From CAIVVT01 sp963757265 (GTDB taxonomy: Bacteria; Acidobacteriota; Terriglobia; Bryobacterales; Bryobacteraceae), in assembly GCA_963757265.1 (NCBI GenBank), contig CAVWRA010000011.1:1-64000 (forward strand): a stretch of DNA of 64,000 nt. Reading direction: 5' to 3'. Of this stretch, positions 60,836-64,000 are shown piece after piece (position 1 is the stretch's first letter; each line of letters begins with the position of its first letter). The notes under the pieces were generated by a model. The model was not told where the DNA came from. It made no database searches and saw only the letters and a list, made by a program, of their open reading frames with translations. The position numbers and the translations under genes are program-made.

Positions 60836-62116
60836 ATGCACGATCTGAATCATTTTCGGAACCACCTGGAGGCCATTGCGGCGCGACTGGCCGAGCGTGG
60901 TTTCCAGCTCGCTGTCGAGGCTTTTCGCGCCGCCGACACTCGCCGCCGCGCGGCTCTCACAGAGATCGAGACGCTAAAGGCCAAGCGAAACGCCGAATCG
61001 CAAGCAATCGGGTTGAAGAGGAAAGCAGGCCTGGACACCGAAATGTTGCAAGCAAATGTTCGCTTGTTAAACGGCAGGATCAGCGTCTTGGAAGGGCTAG
61101 TTCAGTTCATGGACGGGGAGTTCCGTGGAATGCTCGCGGGGATTCCGAATGTGCCGCACGAGTCGGTGCCGGTGGGCCTTACGGAAGCCGACAATGTGGA
61201 GGTTTCGAGATGGGGCGCGCCGCCGCAGTTTGATTTCGAGCCGAAGGCCCATTGGGACCTCGGACCGGAGCTGCATATCCTTGATTTCGAACGCGCTGCG
61301 AAGATCACCGGGGCGCGTTTCGCGGTCTATTTCGGGCTGGGCGCGAAACTCGAGCGCGCGCTGATCAATTTCATGCTCGATCTGCACACGCAAGTCCATG
61401 GTTACACGGAGGTTCTGCCGCCGTTCATGGTGAATTCGGCGAGCCTGTTCGGCACCGGCCAATTGCCCAAATTCGCGGAGGATCTGTTCAAGTGCGAGGG
61501 CTTCGACCTGTGGCTTGCGCCGACGGCCGAGGTACCGGTGACTAACCTCTTTCGGGACGAGACTTTAGACGGCGAACGGCTGCCCATCCGGCTGGCCGCC
61601 TACACGCCCTGTTTCCGCAGCGAAGCCGGCAGCCACGGCCGCGACGTGCGCGGCATCATCCGCCAGCACCAGTTTCAGAAGGTCGAACTGGTGGCTTTCG
61701 CGCGGCCGGAAGAGAGCTACGCGGAGCACGAACGGCTGACCCGCTGTGCCGAGGAAGTACTTGAAAAATTGGGACTTCCGTACCGCCGGATGCTGCTGTG
61801 CACGGGTGACACGGGCTTTGCCTCGGCCAAGACTTACGACCTCGAAGTGTGGCTGCCCGGGCAGAACGGCTACAAGGAAATTTCATCCTGCTCGAACTTC
61901 GAGAGTTTCCAGGCGCGGCGGGCGGCTATCCGCTTCAAAACAGGAAAGAAAACCGAATTCGTGCACACGCTGAATGGCAGCGGACTGGCGGTCGGGCGGA
62001 CGTGGTTGGCGATCGTCGAAAACTACCAGCAGAAAGACGGCACGGTAGTGGTGCCGGCGGCGCTGCGGCCATACCTCGGCGCCGAGGTGATCACCCGCGA
62101 CGGCGGGCTGAAATAG
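60836..62116 (+). CDS. serS: Seryl-tRNA synthetase
   Basis: A 426-residue class II aminoacyl-tRNA synthetase. The N-terminal arm is a long coiled coil (about 25-100; AFRAADTRRRAALTEIETLKAKRNAESQ and so on). The catalytic core has LPKFAEDLFK, WLAPTAEVPVTNLF, motif 2 in CFRSEAGSHGRDVRGIIRQHQFQKVEL, KEISSCSNFESFQARR and motif 3 in NGSGLAVGRTWLAIVENYQ. Length is canonical. It stands alone on the plus strand. Confidence 0.95.
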   Translation: MHDLNHFRNHLEAIAARLAERGFQLAVEAFRAADTRRRAALTEIETLKAKRNAESQAIGLKRKAGLDTEMLQANVRLLNGRISVLEGLVQFMDGEFRGMLAGIPNVPHESVPVGLTEADNVEVSRWGAPPQFDFEPKAHWDLGPELHILDFERAAKITGARFAVYFGLGAKLERALINFMLDLHTQVHGYTEVLPPFMVNSASLFGTGQLPKFAEDLFKCEGFDLWLAPTAEVPVTNLFRDETLDGERLPIRLAAYTPCFRSEAGSHGRDVRGIIRQHQFQKVELVAFARPEESYAEHERLTRCAEEVLEKLGLPYRRMLLCTGDTGFASAKTYDLEVWLPGQNGYKEISSCSNFESFQARRAAIRFKTGKKTEFVHTLNGSGLAVGRTWLAIVENYQQKDGTVVVPAALRPYLGAEVITRDGGLK

Positions 62117-62399
62117 AAGCCCCGCGGCCCCGCGGAAACCGGCGATCAGAGCGGGACAATGGGCCCATTGGGGGCCTATTGGGGGGCCTTTTGGGCTCTG
62201 CGCGCGAGGGCGTTAACGTCCTCAAGCAAAAAATCAAGGTCATCGCAAGTTATTGAAAATTAGCCTCTCCCGCTCGCCGGGTGGAGGCACGGGAGCGAAA
62301 TCCGCTTGCCTGCCGGTCGTAGCCTTGGACAGAGGACCAGGGGCGACGGAGGCCCGCAGTCCGCGGCAGGCGAAACGAGGCGAGGAGGGCAACAGGGCG

Positions 62400-63263
62400 A
62401 TGCAGGAAACAGGGGCGAGAGCGGGCCGGGCGGCAGTGGTTTTGACGGCGCTGATGTGGGCCGCGGCGGGCACGGCCGAGGCGGCGCCGCCGCTGACGAC
62501 GATCCAGGACCAGTTGTTCCGGGCGGACGGCACGCCGGTGAACGGGACGCTGATTATCTCGTGGAAAGCGTTTGTCGCGTCGGACAATTCGAACATTCCG
62601 ACCAACTCAATCCGCGTGCCGGTGAGCGGCGGGACGCTGCGCGTGAGGCTGACGCCAACGACGACGGCGCAGACTCCGGCCACGTACCTGGTGCAGTACC
62701 TGATCGACGGGAAGCTCAACGACGTCAATATCTGGGCCGTGCCGCCGAGCAGCACGCCGCTGACGGTGTATGGGGTGACGGTACCGCCGGCCTCGGGTTC
62801 TGGATCGGGGTCAGGCTCGGGTTCCGGGGGCGGAGTGACGGTGCAAACGACGGTTCAAATGTCGGACGTGGTGGGGCTCACGGACGCCCTGTCGGAGCGG
62901 CCGACGATCGGGGCGGACTACCTGATAGGACGCGTGCTGGTGCCGGACATCAACGGCGCGCTGAGCGGACTGATGGGCACGCCGGACCAATGCGTGCACG
63001 GCGACGGCTCGCTGGGGCCGTGCGGCGCGAACCTGGTTTTCGTGGATCTGGAGACGCCGGTGGGCACTGTGAACGGCACGAACACGACATTCGCGCTGAG
63101 CAACACGCCGGCGCCCAGCGCGAGCCTGCTGCTGTTCCGCAACGGGCTGCTGCAGAAACAAGGCGTGGACTACACGCTGGCGGGAGCGACGGTGACGTTC
63201 CTGGCGGGCTCGGCGCCGCAGCCGGGGGACTCGGTGCTGGCGAGCTACCGGGTAGGGCAGTAG
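62400..63263 (+). CDS. Secreted protein with phage-tail-like C-terminal module
   Basis: A 287-residue protein from ATG 62400 (GAGGAGG about 10 nt upstream). A signal peptide (VVLTALMWAAAGTAEAAPPL) precedes a beta domain (TIQDQLFRADGTPVNGTLIISWKAF). A glycine-serine linker (GSGSGSGSGSGG, about residues 131-145) leads to a C-terminal module with VNGTNTTFALSNTPAPSASLLLFRNGLLQ, then VDYTLAGATVTFL and GDSVLASYRVGQ, which recurs in phage tail and bacterial surface proteins as I recall. Function unknown. Confidence 0.65.
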   Translation: MQETGARAGRAAVVLTALMWAAAGTAEAAPPLTTIQDQLFRADGTPVNGTLIISWKAFVASDNSNIPTNSIRVPVSGGTLRVRLTPTTTAQTPATYLVQYLIDGKLNDVNIWAVPPSSTPLTVYGVTVPPASGSGSGSGSGSGGGVTVQTTVQMSDVVGLTDALSERPTIGADYLIGRVLVPDINGALSGLMGTPDQCVHGDGSLGPCGANLVFVDLETPVGTVNGTNTTFALSNTPAPSASLLLFRNGLLQKQGVDYTLAGATVTFLAGSAPQPGDSVLASYRVGQ

Positions 63264-63308
63264 CGGCGGTGAGAGAGCACGGCCGAGCCGCACTGATTTC
63301 CGACCTTG

Positions 63309-64000
63309 CTAGTGGATTGGCGGAGGCGTTGCGGGCGTGGCCGAAAGGGTGCGGCGCTTGAATTCATAGCCGTGGAGGTAGGCGGTCAGGTCGGCCATGT
63401 CATCGCCGTCGAGGCGGGGCCAGGGGATGTTGTTCCGGCGCATGGTCTCGCGCATCGCCGGACCGTGCTTCCAAAGAGCGGCCGCCATGTCAAACGAAGT
63501 CATCCGGCCGGCCATCTCGGAAAGGCCGGGCGTCTGGCCGGAGGGGTTTTCATGACAGGCGACACAGCGCTTTTTCACGAATAACAGATGGCCGCGGCCC
63601 GCGTCTCCGCGCTCCGCGATGAACTGGATTGAGAGCAGATAGCCAGCCAAGAGGCGCATCTCCGCGGCATTGATGGGCACCCGTTGCAGCGGGGTGGGGC
63701 GGAGATGATTCCACATGGCGGCGGCGAAATCGTTGAGCGTGTAACGGGTAGGACGCCCTTCCAGGGCATCGCTGCCGTAATGGCAGGAGGAGCAGCCCTT
63801 GGTCCCGAAAAGCTGCCCGCCTTCGGCCGGCGACCCGGGCAGGAAGGTAACATCGCGGCGCAGTCTCTGGACCGAGCGCAAATAAACCAACAGGTCGGCG
63901 AGGTCCTGAGCGGTGAGATGCGGGAGCGGGGGCGCGGGCTGGCCGGAGGGGCTCTGCAACGAAGTGGGAGGGTGGTTCCACATGCGGAGCGCGAGCAGGA
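63309..64000 (-). CDS. Multi-heme cytochrome c protein (5' end beyond the window)
   Basis: At least 230 residues, open through the right edge (LLALRMWNHPPTS continues upstream of any ATG). Two heme sites are visible, CSSCH and CVACH, each in a repeat with an AMWNHLRP or ALWKHGPAM ending; the partial first MWNHPP suggests a third domain beyond the edge. Repeats of this shape, cytochrome c followed by a WxH-type ligand helix, occur in periplasmic multi-domain cytochromes. The C-terminus is Ala/Pro-rich. Electron partner unknown. Confidence 0.75.
   Translation of the reverse strand, partial: LLALRMWNHPPTSLQSPSGQPAPPLPHLTAQDLADLLVYLRSVQRLRRDVTFLPGSPAEGGQLFGTKGCSSCHYGSDALEGRPTRYTLNDFAAAMWNHLRPTPLQRVPINAAEMRLLAGYLLSIQFIAERGDAGRGHLLFVKKRCVACHENPSGQTPGLSEMAGRMTSFDMAAALWKHGPAMRETMRRNNIPWPRLDGDDMADLTAYLHGYEFKRRTLSATPATPPPIH

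Overview
The window looks like a chromosomal contig of an Acidobacteriota member, most likely Bryobacterales/Solibacter-like. This placement is inferred from gene content and style: G+C-rich coding DNA outside one island, a VWFA-related-domain secreted protein, a DUF1080 glycosidase-like protein, DUF2911, CotH-like and DUF4010 proteins, several Gfo/Idh/MocA oxidoreductases and sugar-phosphate isomerase-like proteins, and a dispersed GC-rich repeat of the type AGCCGCGACyGyAAGGGAGC. No rRNA, tRNA or CRISPR array was seen.

Layout. 1-4.0 kb: edge fragment of a rhomboid-like gene, a heavily frame-disrupted GNAT acetyltransferase, a zinc-ribbon membrane protein, alaC (frameshifted) and, divergent from it, a secreted rhodanese whose catalytic cysteine codon is TGA (candidate selenoprotein). 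4.2-8.7 kb: CotH-like secreted protein, small exported protein, FUSC membrane protein, VOC protein. 8.9-13.1 kb: four-gene minus-strand operon with a tetraheme cytochrome c, a four-cluster ferredoxin, an NrfD quinone-interacting subunit and a large membrane protein. 13.4-28.2 kb: metabolic and housekeeping genes including a secreted FAD oxidoreductase, DUF1080, DUF2911, a geranylgeranyl-reductase-like flavoprotein, hemL, an amidase, an amidohydrolase, a MauE/DoxX-thioredoxin fusion, a DUF4010 membrane protein, ribF, a PhnP-like hydrolase and DUF1844.

29.0-45.2 kb: one co-directional exopolysaccharide/O-unit cluster of twelve genes. A WbpM/PglF-type dehydratase, a PglC-type phosphoglycosyl transferase and a DegT aminotransferase would build and prime an amino-dideoxy sugar. 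Two glycosyltransferases, a CapK-like ligase and a ChbG/HpnK-type deacetylase modify or extend it. A flippase, a Wzy-like polymerase, a Wza-like export protein and a Wzc-like copolymerase/ATPase assemble and export it. The middle of the cluster (about 34-38.5 kb) is strikingly AT-rich, which suggests a mosaic acquired by transfer.

45.2-49.3 kb is repeat-rich and gene-poor: a 176-bp MITE-like palindrome, tandem copies of a roughly 150-bp module, a truncated ppx/gppA start, and a protein with an STGPRTP N-terminal motif. 49.3-64 kb returns to ordinary genes: two Gfo/Idh/MocA oxidoreductases, a split transketolase, hemB, acylphosphatase, a VWFA protein, a Tat-exported TIM-barrel-like protein, serS, a secreted protein with a phage-tail-like module, and an edge-truncated cytochrome c. 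A second copy of the 176-bp element lies at 58.1 kb.

Two themes cut across the window. First, single-base frameshifts in otherwise well-conserved genes at 0.3-3.6 kb and 52.2 kb often fit a shortened homopolymer, so some may be assembly errors. Second, at least seven genes have a TANNNT -10-like box only 6-8 nt before the start codon and no clear Shine-Dalgarno, suggesting leaderless transcripts.
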